A stretch of 7,089 nucleotides of DNA from Hyphomicrobiales bacterium (GTDB lineage Bacteria; Pseudomonadota; Alphaproteobacteria; Rhizobiales; Aestuariivirgaceae): positions 1-7,089 of the forward strand of contig JAIBJH010000175.1 in the NCBI GenBank assembly GCA_020029455.1, in the 5' to 3' direction. Within the stretch, counting starts at the first letter, position 1, and each line of letters begins with the position of its first letter. Below are positions 1 through 5,243 of this stretch, in pieces. The translations under genes were made by a program, and so were the position numbers. The notes below the pieces were generated by a model. That model was not told the origin of the DNA. It saw only the letters and a list, made by a program, of their open reading frames with translations, and searched no databases.

Positions 1-195
1 CTGGCACGGCTGGCGCAGCGTGAGATCGGTTCCGGCGCAAACGAGCAGGCACAGCGCTCGCTTCGACAAGCCAGACGCATGGCGAGCGAAGACACCAAAG
101 GAGTGTTTACTGTATCCACAGACAGCAAGACGCCACTGGAATTGGCAGGGGCTGTCTTGCGAAAGGTTGGTTGGCTGAATCTTCGCCCGGAATGA
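1..195 (+). CDS. 3' end of an unidentified protein gene (last 64 codons)
   Basis: Frame 1 is open from the first base to a TGA at 193-195, leaving 64 C-terminal residues; the start lies outside the window. The segment opens with a charged, Arg/Gln-rich helical stretch (LARLAQREIGSG, then RSLRQARRM) and ends with a short beta-like run (GVFTVST) followed by a helix (TPLELAGAVLRKVGW). A short strand followed by a T/S-P-x-E-L-A helix is reminiscent of the last secondary-structure elements of small P-loop nucleotide or metabolite kinases, but no catalytic motif is inside the window, so this is only a weak guess. The codon use is compatible with a real gene: GC-rich third positions and a clean stop. 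A weak hairpin follows 15 bp later, consistent with the end of a transcription unit. Confidence 0.6.
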   Translation: MARLAQREIGSGANEQAQRSLRQARRMASEDTKGVFTVSTDSKTPLELAGAVLRKVGWLNLRPE

Positions 196-210
196 CCGCG
201 AGACGTGTTG

Positions 211-229
211 CAATCAGCACTGATTGTTT
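211..229 (+). terminator. Possible weak terminator of the upstream gene
   Basis: CAATCA (211-216) can pair with TGATTG (221-226) around a GCAC loop, and TTT follows at 227-229. The position, 15 bp after the stop at 195, suits a terminator, but the stem is only 6 bp and rather AT-rich and the U-tract is short. It could be chance. Confidence 0.3.
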
Positions 230-279
230 GTGTGGCCATCTCGCAGAATACCGCGCCATGGCGTATAATCGGCGGCTAA

Positions 280-369
280 TGGCGGAAAGGGAGGGATTCG
301 AACCCTCGTTACGCTTTCACGTAAACACGCGTTCCAGGCGTGCGCCTTAAACCACTCGGCCACCTTTCC
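280..369 (-). tRNA. tRNA-Ser, anticodon GGA, with encoded CCA
   Basis: The complementary strand folds into a full class II tRNA of 90 nt. The 7-bp acceptor stem is GGAAAGG (369-363) with CCTTTCC (290-284), followed by discriminator G (283) and a templated CCA (282-280). The anticodon stem CACGC/GCGTG closes the loop CTGGAAC, placing anticodon GGA at 335-333, which reads serine UCC and UCU codons. The long variable arm pairs TTACG with CGTAA, as expected for tRNA-Ser. The T arm is GAGGG-TTCGAAT-CCCTC. All expected elements are present, so this appears to be an intact functional gene. A promoter matching the -35/-10 layout lies just upstream. tRNA genes often serve as integration sites, but no integrase gene or duplicated 3' end is seen here. 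Confidence 0.97.
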
Positions 370-386
370 CCATATTTCGCCGCGCC

Positions 387-415
387 CTTATAGCCATCGC
401 CGCTGGCCCTGCAAG
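387..415 (-). promoter_or_regulatory. Promoter of the tRNA-Ser gene
   Basis: On the - strand a -35 like CTTGCA (415-410; TTGCAG is equally possible one base on) is followed, 17 bp later, by TATAAG (392-387). This resembles the alphaproteobacterial housekeeping pattern CTTGAC-N17-TATAAT-like. Transcription would begin near 380, about 11 nt before the mature tRNA 5' end at 369, as expected for a short precursor leader. Confidence 0.55.
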
Positions 416-474
416 CACCACCTCACGAATAATGTAAATCCTTCACGTTCGGGTGAGACGGCCGCGCGGCCCGC

Positions 475-503
475 TTACTTTCCGGGGCACCCATTCTTAT
501 GTT
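475..503 (+). promoter_or_regulatory. Weak candidate promoter for msrA
   Basis: TATGTT (498-503) makes an acceptable -10, with TTACTT (475-480) 17 bp upstream as a poor -35. A start near 510 would give a leader of about 20 nt that still contains the Shine-Dalgarno of msrA. A 12-bp GC palindrome (460-471) lies just upstream. The evidence is consensus resemblance only. Confidence 0.3.
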
Positions 504-529
504 ACGCTGCGAAACAGGAGCGACCCCGT

Positions 530-1183
530 ATGTTCTTCTCCCGCAAAATGAGCCAGCCCACCTCCGCCGCCGAGGCCCTACCGGGCCGCGCCAAGGAAAT
601 TCCGACAGCCGAAACCCATTTTGTATCGGGCCGCAATCTCAAGGCCCCCTATCCGGAAGGCCTCGAAACCATCGTCTTTGCCCTGGGCTGCTATTGGGGA
701 GCCGAGCGCAAGTTCTGGCAGGTGCCGGGCGTCTGGGTGACGGCGGTCGGCAATGCCGGCGGCTTCACGCCCAACCCCACCTATGATGAAGTCTGCTCAG
801 GCGGCACAGGCCATGCCGAGAGCGTGCTGGTGGTCTATGATCCCAAGCAGGTGACGCTGGAAAAACTTCTCAAGGTTTTCTGGGAGGCCCACAACCCGAC
901 CCAGGGCATGCGCCAGGGCAATGATGTGGGCAGCCAATACCGCTCGGCCATTTACTGGACCAACCCGGCCCATGAACCCGCTATCCGCGCTTCGCGCGAA
1001 ATGTATCAGAAGGAGCTTGCCAAGGCGGGGCACGGCAAGATCACAACGGAGCTTGCACCGGCCGGGCCCTTCTATTTCGCCGAGGATTACCATCAGCAAT
1101 ATCTCGCCAAAAATCCCAATGGCTATTGCGGGCTCGGCGGCACAGGCATCTCCTGCCCCATTGGCCTTCCCACGGCAGCGTGA
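530..1183 (+). CDS. msrA: Peptide-methionine (S)-S-oxide reductase MsrA
   Basis: This enzyme reduces the S-epimer of methionine sulfoxide, free or in proteins, back to methionine, with thioredoxin usually recycling it; it is normally cytosolic. The 217-residue product aligns along its length with E. coli-type MsrA: the active-site motif GCYWGAE with catalytic Cys54, then PNPTYDEVCSGGTGHAE with the substrate-binding Tyr85 and acid Glu97, GMRQGNDVGSQYRSA with Tyr137, AEDYHQQY near 184-191, and resolving cysteines Cys200 (NGYCGLGG) and Cys209 near the C-terminus. All known catalytic positions are kept. Two positions differ from the usual family sequence: GCFWG reads GCYWG, and VGYxGG reads VGNAGG (Asn75). 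The ATG at 530 is preferred because AGGAG (516-520) lies 9 nt upstream; Met7 (548) has no such site. A MarR-type gene starts 25 bp after the stop, suggesting co-transcription. Confidence 0.96.
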   Translation: MFFSRKMSQPTSAAEALPGRAKEIPTAETHFVSGRNLKAPYPEGLETIVFALGCYWGAERKFWQVPGVWVTAVGNAGGFTPNPTYDEVCSGGTGHAESVLVVYDPKQVTLEKLLKVFWEAHNPTQGMRQGNDVGSQYRSAIYWTNPAHEPAIRASREMYQKELAKAGHGKITTELAPAGPFYFAEDYHQQYLAKNPNGYCGLGGTGISCPIGLPTAA

Positions 1184-1208
1184 AGCAAAGGTGTGGTAAG
1201 GGCGGGGC

Positions 1209-1790
1209 GTGGCAAAACGGGGCGGCGATGACGAGATGGTGGCAGGGGCGGAAAGCCTCCGCCAGTTCACGCGCCTTTCCCGCCTGCTGCGCGCTAGAGA
1301 TCACAGCAAGGGTTTGAATCCCGCCCAGTGGGAAGCACTGCGCTATCTTGCCATTGCCAACCGCTTCTCCAACACGCCGGGCGCCATGGCGCGCTATCTC
1401 GGCGCCACTAAGGGCACAACATCGCAAACGGTCTTGTCGTTGGAAAAGAAGGGCCTCGTTTCAAAGCAGGCCAAATCCGGCGACCAGCGGCAGACCGGTC
1501 TGGCGCTCACCGATACCGGCCTGGCCATTTTGAAAGGGGACGCGCTGGCCGCATTTGCCGATGACATAGAAGCGCTCAAGCCCAAGATGCGCCGGCGTTT
1601 CTCTAGGGCAGTGAGTGATTTGCTCGCCTCCGAAATAGGACGCCTGGAAGAGCCTTCATTCGGGGTATGCAATAGCTGCCGCTATTTCCGCGAAGTTGGC
1701 AATGGCGAAGCATCGCACTGCATGAAGTTCAGCGCATCGCTTTCATCCGCCGACGAGATGCTGATCTGCGTCGAACACGTCGCGCGGTAG
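1209..1790 (+). CDS. MarR-family winged-helix regulator with Cys/His-rich C-terminal tail
   Basis: A 193-residue predicted transcription factor. Residues about 36-110 form a MarR winged helix-turn-helix: LNPAQWEALRYLA, a recognition helix around TKGTTSQTVLSLEKKG, and a wing with the typical D-x-R pattern (GDQRQTGLALTDTG, Asp92-Arg94). Helices at 111-147 probably dimerise. The last 40 residues hold Cys154-x2-Cys157, Cys171, then Cys187-x2-His190, a possible metal or Fe-S site or redox switch; I recall similar tails on other alphaproteobacterial MarR proteins, but the ligand is unknown to me. The start is the GTG at 1209, with AAGG (1198-1201) upstream; an in-frame TAA at 1197-1199 excludes longer forms, and ATG 1236 is an alternative. 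It follows msrA by 25 bp, so it may belong to the same unit and may sense oxidative conditions (inference). The effector is unknown. Confidence 0.88.
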   Translation: MAKRGGDDEMVAGAESLRQFTRLSRLLRARDHSKGLNPAQWEALRYLAIANRFSNTPGAMARYLGATKGTTSQTVLSLEKKGLVSKQAKSGDQRQTGLALTDTGLAILKGDALAAFADDIEALKPKMRRRFSRAVSDLLASEIGRLEEPSFGVCNSCRYFREVGNGEASHCMKFSASLSSADEMLICVEHVAR

Positions 1791-1799
1791 AAGTGGCTG

Positions 1800-2291
1800 T
1801 TACTTCGGCTTTCCGCTCAGTGTGCCTTCGCCGTCCCAATAGTCCAGGGGTTCACGGCGGTAGCGTTCACCAAGGCCGCGCACTGATACCTTGTTGGAAT
1901 CGGGATAGACCGCCACCTCATGCGGATCATTGTCACCGATGATGATGTAGCGGCACACTTCGTCCGTGTGATTGTAGAGGCAATGCTCCTGTGGTGCGCC
2001 CGCCGGAAAGCGCACATAATCTCCGGTCTTCATCACGTGGAAATCCTTGCCGATCCGGACTGTCAATGTTCCGGAGAGGATCAGAAGATGTTCCTCCTCG
2101 CGCAAATGATAATGCGCCGGATTGTTCTGCTTGCCCGGCATCAGTTCTTCGATGGCGACGCCAATCTTATAGGGCTGCGGCCCCATGGCGGTGGAAAGAT
2201 GCCGGTAGCGGATATGGAAATCCTCGCCATGGCGAAACTCCGTCCATGGCACGGTTTCGCTGGCGATCGGCTTGACGGGTTCGCCGCTCAA
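1800..2291 (-). CDS. Cupin-domain protein
   Basis: A 163-residue single-domain cupin (beta-barrel) protein. Motif 1 runs from Gly53 through His60-x-His62 and Glu67 to Gly74 (PAHYHLREEEHLLILSG). Motif 2 runs from Gly90 through Pro96-x-Gly98 and His103 to Asn107. The two histidines, the glutamate and His103 form the usual metal site, so metal binding is likely; the reaction or ligand is not predictable. No signal peptide is visible. The start is a TTG (2291-2289) that overlaps the stop of the upstream exporter in the tetranucleotide TTGA. It is supported by AGGAG at 2304-2300, 8 nt before it, and by the absence of a better ATG before the conserved region. Translational coupling to the exporter is therefore likely. 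It converges on the MarR gene with only 9 bp between stop codons. Confidence 0.88.
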   Translation of the reverse strand: MSGEPVKPIASETVPWTEFRHGEDFHIRYRHLSTAMGPQPYKIGVAIEELMPGKQNNPAHYHLREEEHLLILSGTLTVRIGKDFHVMKTGDYVRFPAGAPQEHCLYNHTDEVCRYIIIGDNDPHEVAVYPDSNKVSVRGLGERYRREPLDYWDGEGTLSGKPK

Positions 2292-3505
2292 GTCACCTGC
2301 TCCTGCAAATTCTTGCCCGTTCCGAGCACGATGATGACGCCGGCAAGCAGCGAAAGGATAACGAACCCCGCCGCCATGGGCACCGGCGTTCCATCATAGA
2401 ACTGGCCGATCATGGCGCCGAGTGCCGCCCCGATCACCATCTGCAGGAAACCCTGGGTGGAAGCAGCCGTGCCCGCCACCTCGCCCAGTGGCGCCATGGC
2501 CAACGCGCCGAAATTGGACATGATGAAATTGAAGGAAACGAAGATCGCCGCCATCAGCGCGAAGAACAAGAACACCGGCATCACGTCGAAATATCCGAGG
2601 AGCAGCATGATCACCGACAATGCCGCATAGGCAACAAGTGCCCCATGCGAAAGCGGCCGCATGCCGAAGCGCGTTACCAGTTGCGAGTTGATGAAGCCGC
2701 CCACCGCCGAGATCGCCCCGCCAGCCGCAAAGAATGCGGGGAACCACGCGCCCATGCCGTAGTGGTCCACATAGATCTGCTGGGACGAGGTGAGGAAGCC
2801 CATCAATGTGCCGAAGAGCAGGGCCGTTGCCATGATATAGGCCAGCGACACGCGGTTGCCGAAAACAATGCCGAAGCCTTCCACGATGGACGAAGGCGTG
2901 AAGGCGCGGCGGCTCTCAGGCTTCAGCGTTTCCGGCAAGCGGAAATAAACCCAGGTGAACACAATGGCCCCAAGTCCCGCCATGAAGCCGAAGAGCCCGC
3001 GCCAATCAATGATGGTGAGCAGGAACTGACCGAGACCCGGCGCCAGGATGGGCGAGATCATCAGCACCATGAAGACCAGCGAGAGCGTCTTGGCCATTTG
3101 ATCGCCGACGAAAAGATCGCGGACGAGGGCGATGGCGATGACAGCGGAAGCCGCAGCGCCCGCCCCTTGCAGGAGGCGCAACACCAGCAGGCTGTCAAAA
3201 TTTGAAACGAAGAAGGCGCACAGTGCCGAGAGGCAGTAGATGGCAACGCCAGCAAGCAGCGGCCCGCGCCGCCCGAAACGGTCAGCCAAGGGTCCGAAGA
3301 CAAGCTGGAGCACGCCGAATCCCAGCATATAGGCAGGGATCACGAGCTGCCGGCGGTTCTCGTCGGGCTCGCCCAAGGCCTCGCCGATCTGTTGCAGGCC
3401 CGGCAGCATGATGTCGATGGCAAAGGCATTGATGGCAATCAATGCTGCAACAAGTGTGATGAATTCCGTGCGGCCAAGATGGCCGTGTATTTTAGTTGAT
3501 GACAT
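2288..3505 (-). CDS. MFS exporter, Bcr/CflA drug-resistance family
   Basis: A 405-residue inner-membrane antiporter of the major facilitator superfamily, expected to use the proton gradient to expel small molecules; the substrate is not predictable. About 12 hydrophobic segments are visible. Family marks: the first helix with AIDIMLPGLQQIGEALG, the motif A loop GPLADRFGRRGPLL (about residues 71-84), the fourth-helix pattern RLLQGAGAAASAVIAIALVRD, and near the C-terminus SNFGALAMAPLGEVAGTAAS, which matches the SSNAMA...AGTASS region of E. coli Bcr. The ATG at 3505-3503 is chosen. A TTG at 3538 would add 11 hydrophilic residues, but it overlaps the likely -10 element of its own promoter (3540-3535) and has no Shine-Dalgarno. 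The ATG itself has only a weak GGA upstream. The stop overlaps the cupin start by 4 bases (TTGA). Confidence 0.92.
   Translation of the reverse strand: MSSTKIHGHLGRTEFITLVAALIAINAFAIDIMLPGLQQIGEALGEPDENRRQLVIPAYMLGFGVLQLVFGPLADRFGRRGPLLAGVAIYCLSALCAFFVSNFDSLLVLRLLQGAGAAASAVIAIALVRDLFVGDQMAKTLSLVFMVLMISPILAPGLGQFLLTIIDWRGLFGFMAGLGAIVFTWVYFRLPETLKPESRRAFTPSSIVEGFGIVFGNRVSLAYIMATALLFGTLMGFLTSSQQIYVDHYGMGAWFPAFFAAGGAISAVGGFINSQLVTRFGMRPLSHGALVAYAALSVIMLLLGYFDVMPVFLFFALMAAIFVSFNFIMSNFGALAMAPLGEVAGTAASTQGFLQMVIGAALGAMIGQFYDGTPVPMAAGFVILSLLAGVIIVLGTGKNLQEQVT
2300..2304 (-). promoter_or_regulatory. Shine-Dalgarno for the TTG-started cupin gene
   Basis: AGGAG on the - strand, inside the last codons of the exporter gene, 8 nt before the TTG at 2291. 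It decides this rare start codon and supports re-initiation after the overlapping exporter stop. Confidence 0.7.
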
Positions 3506-3534
3506 GGGAGAATCCGTTTTGGAACGTAAGTCGA

Positions 3535-3563
3535 ACAAAAAGGCAGTTCAGCCAAAAAGTCAA
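3535..3563 (-). promoter_or_regulatory. Candidate promoter of the exporter-cupin unit
   Basis: On the - strand TTGACT (3563-3558), one mismatch from the TTGACA consensus, is followed after 17 bp by TTTTGT (3540-3535), a poor -10. A start near 3528 would lie 23 nt before the ATG at 3505. This also argues against the upstream TTG start. Confidence 0.4.
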
Positions 3564-3595
3564 CTCGTAAGGGAAGACAAAGTTGCATGGCTGCT

Positions 3596-3621
3596 GCAAC
3601 CGTCCGGCGGTCTCGAACGTT
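3596..3621 (+). promoter_or_regulatory. Possible stress-sigma (EcfG-like) promoter of the Arg-rich gene
   Basis: GCAAC (3596-3600), 17 bp, then CGTT (3618-3621) is one mismatch from the GGAAC-N16/17-CGTT pattern known for the alphaproteobacterial general-stress sigma factor EcfG. Transcription would start near 3628, just before the Shine-Dalgarno at 3639. Such short patterns occur by chance, so this is tentative. Confidence 0.2.
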
Positions 3622-3650
3622 ATCTCTGAAATTTGCGTAAGGAGACGACA

Positions 3651-3995
3651 ATGGACAGGAGATTGTTTGTTACAGGTCTGCTCGGCGTGGCCGCCACAAC
3701 CGGCTTTGCCGCCGCTTTGCCCCGTCAGGCCCGGGCGCTGACTTCGGTTCCGACCAAAAGCCCCGTCCCTGAGTCTGACGATGTCCTTCCCAAGTTGACA
3801 GAGTCTGACGCTCCTTTGACGGAGCTGGACGACGGTGAAGATGAAGGTTTCCAGCCTGTCCGTCACAGGCGCCGCCATCGCAGGCGCCGGGTGCGCCGCT
3901 GGCGCCGCATCTGCCGGCGCTGGAAATACAGGGGCCATTGGCGCCGCCGCTGTCGCCGGAGACCACACTGGGTCTATATCTGGTTCTGGATCTGA
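3651..3995 (+). CDS. Small Tat-signal, arginine-rich (protamine-like) exported protein
   Basis: A 114-residue protein in four parts. Residues 1-29 are a twin-arginine signal peptide: MDRRLFVTG fits R-R-x-F-hydrophobic, a hydrophobic core follows, and a cleavage site A-R-A ends at residue 29. Residues 30-67 are acidic and include a duplicated 10-residue unit (41-50 and 51-60). Residues 71-104 contain 21 Arg, plus Cys88 and Cys101. The last residues (PHWVYIWFWI) are aromatic. The ATG at 3651 is chosen because AAGGAG (3639-3644) lies 6 nt upstream and it gives a correct Tat n-region; an in-frame ATG at 3633 would place the RR pair later and has no such site. I recall small proteins of this type in rhizobial genomes, sometimes labelled protamine-like; no function is established to my knowledge. 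It could bind polyanions such as nucleic acid, lipopolysaccharide or polyphosphate in the periplasm (inference). Divergent from the exporter gene. Confidence 0.75.
   Translation: MDRRLFVTGLLGVAATTGFAAALPRQARALTSVPTKSPVPESDDVLPKLTESDAPLTELDDGEDEGFQPVRHRRRHRRRRVRRWRRICRRWKYRGHWRRRCRRRPHWVYIWFWI
3771..3830 (+). repeat. 30-bp direct duplication inside the Arg-rich gene
   Basis: Two adjacent 30-bp units, 3771-3800 and 3801-3830, both begin with the same 10 bases GAGTCTGACG and then diverge. They encode ESDDVLPKLT and ESDAPLTELD. This is an old in-frame tandem duplication of an acidic decapeptide. Confidence 0.6.
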
Positions 3996-4015
3996 TTGGC
4001 TGACGAGCATTCTTT

Positions 4016-4049
4016 GACGGCGGTCAATTGACCGCAACTGACCGCCGTC
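4016..4049. terminator. Strong inverted repeat after the Arg-rich gene, possible bidirectional terminator
   Basis: GACGGCGGTCA (4016-4026) is exactly complementary to TGACCGCCGTC (4039-4049), an 11-bp stem with a 12-nt loop. A second, nested palindrome of 16 bp (GCGGTCAATTGACCGC, 4020-4035) competes with it. The site is 20 bp after the stop of the Arg-rich gene and between convergent units, which suits a terminator, but no T-run follows on either strand. A protein-binding palindrome is the alternative. The rest of the gap up to 4256 shows no gene I can support. Confidence 0.45.
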
Positions 4050-4256
4050 TGCTTCGTTGTGGCGCTGCTCTGACCGATCTTGCGGTGAAGAGGAGCAGCA
4101 ATTTTATTTGCCGGTGATCAGGAACTTTTCCGGCGGGGGTGGCGTCAGTCATTTTCTCTGTTCCGGATTGAAATAATTTAGTCTGCGCGGGAAAGCAGGG
4201 GAGCTAGTCCCGTCGTCTGGCGAGGTCAAGGCGCGGAAGGCACGCTGCTGACAAGT

Positions 4257-4763
4257 TCAAACGCGGCGAAGATATTCTGCCAATTGCTCAAACGTGCCGC
4301 CCCAGCCGGCGCCCATGCTTTCGGCTCCGGCGGCAAAAACTTGTGTTTCTTCGCCGGTTGCATTGTGGGCCGTCCAGTTCACTTCCACCTCGGTCCTTCC
4401 GCCCATGTCGCGAAACAAGATAGTGGAGAAAATTTCGCGCGGCCAACTTGGAGCCATGGGATGGTGGGTGATCTCCATTTTTTCATTGGAAAATGAAACA
4501 ATGAAGACAAGCGACGTCCGCGGGTTGACTTCGGCAATAACCCAACGCCCCCAGTAGCGGCTGCCGTCTGGGTTTTCCAGGCCATAGTGATAGAAGCCTC
4601 CGGGTCTCAGATCGAGCCTGGAATGGAAAGTCCTCACACCCTTGGGACTGAACCACTGAGCCAGCTTTTCCGCGTCGGTCCATGCGTCCCAGACCTGATC
4701 CAGGGGAGCATCAAAAGTTCGCGCAAGTTTGAAAGTGAATGGCGTTGTCATGGGCTCTCTCAT
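4257..4763 (-). CDS. SRPBCC/AHSA1-family protein (START-like fold)
   Basis: A 168-residue member of the Activator of Hsp90 ATPase homologue 1-like group, which has the helix-grip fold with a hydrophobic cavity. Visible marks are the opening strand and helix ARTFDAPLDQVWDAWTDAEK, then LAQWFSPKGV, RPGGFYHYGLENPDG, WGRWVIAEVNP, and the long C-terminal helix ending GWGGTFEQLAEYLRRV. The ligand or reaction is unknown for most bacterial members. The ATG at 4763 overlaps the TGA of the upstream ArsR gene (ATGA), which is usual for this gene pair; the ATG at 4751 (MTTPF) is almost equally likely and neither has a strong Shine-Dalgarno. A much longer in-frame extension would run through the ArsR gene and begin with non-conserved sequence, so I reject it. 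The gene is expected to be co-transcribed with and controlled by the repressor upstream. Confidence 0.88.
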   Translation of the reverse strand: MREPMTTPFTFKLARTFDAPLDQVWDAWTDAEKLAQWFSPKGVRTFHSRLDLRPGGFYHYGLENPDGSRYWGRWVIAEVNPRTSLVFIVSFSNEKMEITHHPMAPSWPREIFSTILFRDMGGRTEVEVNWTAHNATGEETQVFAAGAESMGAGWGGTFEQLAEYLRRV

Positions 4764-5092
4764 TTCTTCTTTGCTTGCTGTGACTTCAAGAGGTCGTTGA
4801 GTTTGTCGAACTGTTCGGTCCAGAGTTCGGTGACGCTTTTCAGCCAGTCCTGTGCCTCGCGGAAACCATCGCGGTTGATGGAGTAGATGCGCGTCTGAGC
4901 CCTGGCCTCGACATTGACCAGGCGGGCCACCTTCAAGACTTTGAGATGCTGCGAAACGGCCGGTGGCGAGGCTGCGAATTGGCGGCAAATTTCGCCAGCC
5001 GAAAGCCTGCCGTTTGCCGCCAGCATTTCGACAATGCGCGCGCGCGTGGGGTCAGCAAGGGCATGGAAAGTCTGCATGGCTCTTATTTGCAT
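4760..5092 (-). CDS. ArsR-family winged-helix repressor
   Basis: A 110-residue small transcription factor. It opens with the typical FHALADPTRARIVEMLA (about 9-25), followed by the helix-turn-helix LSAGEICRQFAASPPAVSQHLKVLKVARLV (split as helix 2 at about 31-40 and recognition helix at about 43-54) and the wing VEARAQTRIYSIN. The ELCVCDL-type cysteine metal site of arsenic/cadmium sensors is absent (EICRQF here, a single Cys36), so it belongs to the non-metal ArsR group commonly paired with AHSA1 genes. The C-terminal helix is rich in Lys/Gln. The start at 5092 is kept; ATG 5077 (MQTFHA) is a credible alternative because it begins right at the conserved region. Autoregulation at the AT-rich promoter just upstream is likely by family habit (inference). 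Confidence 0.92.
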   Translation of the reverse strand: MQIRAMQTFHALADPTRARIVEMLAANGRLSAGEICRQFAASPPAVSQHLKVLKVARLVNVEARAQTRIYSINRDGFREAQDWLKSVTELWTEQFDKLNDLLKSQQAKKK

Positions 5093-5097
5093 GATTT

Positions 5098-5116
5098 CTT
5101 AATTAAGTCAATTATA
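5098..5116 (-). promoter_or_regulatory. -10 element and possible operator of the arsR-AHSA1 unit
   Basis: A perfect TATAAT on the - strand (5116-5111) lies about 18 bp before the ATG at 5092, in a distinctly AT-rich patch. The matching -35 region (near 5139-5134, TCCGAA) is poor. Immediately downstream is the 10-bp palindrome CTTAATTAAG (5098-5107), positioned over the expected start of transcription, where an ArsR dimer could block it. The -10 is well supported; the operator is inference. Confidence 0.45.
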
Positions 5117-5197
5117 AAATAACGAGAGATGCTTTCGGACCCAAACTTGCCTTTGCGGGCCATTTCTGCTTTATCCCCGCCATCTCACGACATTGTC

Positions 5198-5226
5198 TTG
5201 AGTTCCCGATCGCCTGGCTGAATTAG
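5198..5226 (+). promoter_or_regulatory. Weak candidate promoter of the rpmI operon
   Basis: TTGAGT (5198-5203), preceded by C as in alphaproteobacterial -35 elements, is followed 17 bp later by AATTAG (5221-5226). The -10 is poor. Transcription from about 5233 would put the hairpin at 5244-5290 in a leader of roughly 95 nt. Confidence 0.3.
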
Positions 5227-5243
5227 GGCTGCCATGGCGGTTC

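Noticed and set aside
280..369. tRNA-Ser as attachment site of an integrated element
   Set aside because: No integrase gene and no repeat of the tRNA 3' end is visible in the window.
499..786. + strand frame starting at ATG 499 over the msrA start
   Set aside because: It overlaps msrA in another frame, has low-complexity Arg/Pro/Gly-rich content and no Shine-Dalgarno.
2645..3205. 186-residue + strand frame opposite the MFS exporter
   Set aside because: Charged His/Arg/Glu-rich composition is typical of the antisense of membrane-protein codons; no motif and no start signal.
3506..3538. TTG start at 3538 for the MFS exporter
   Set aside because: No Shine-Dalgarno, it adds a non-conserved hydrophilic stretch, and it overlaps the likely -10 element.
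3492..4037. 181-residue - strand frame opposite the Arg-rich gene
   Set aside because: It is Ala/Pro-rich mirror sequence of the GC-rich Arg block, with no motif, and it covers the divergent promoter region.
4110..4134. GCCGG...CCGGC inverted repeat as terminator
   Set aside because: Only 5 bp with a long loop and no T-run in the right place.
4764..4988. Long N-terminal extension of the AHSA1 protein on the - strand
   Set aside because: The extra residues lie over the ArsR gene in another frame, show no family similarity and are unlike coding sequence; the ATGA overlap at 4763 explains the start.
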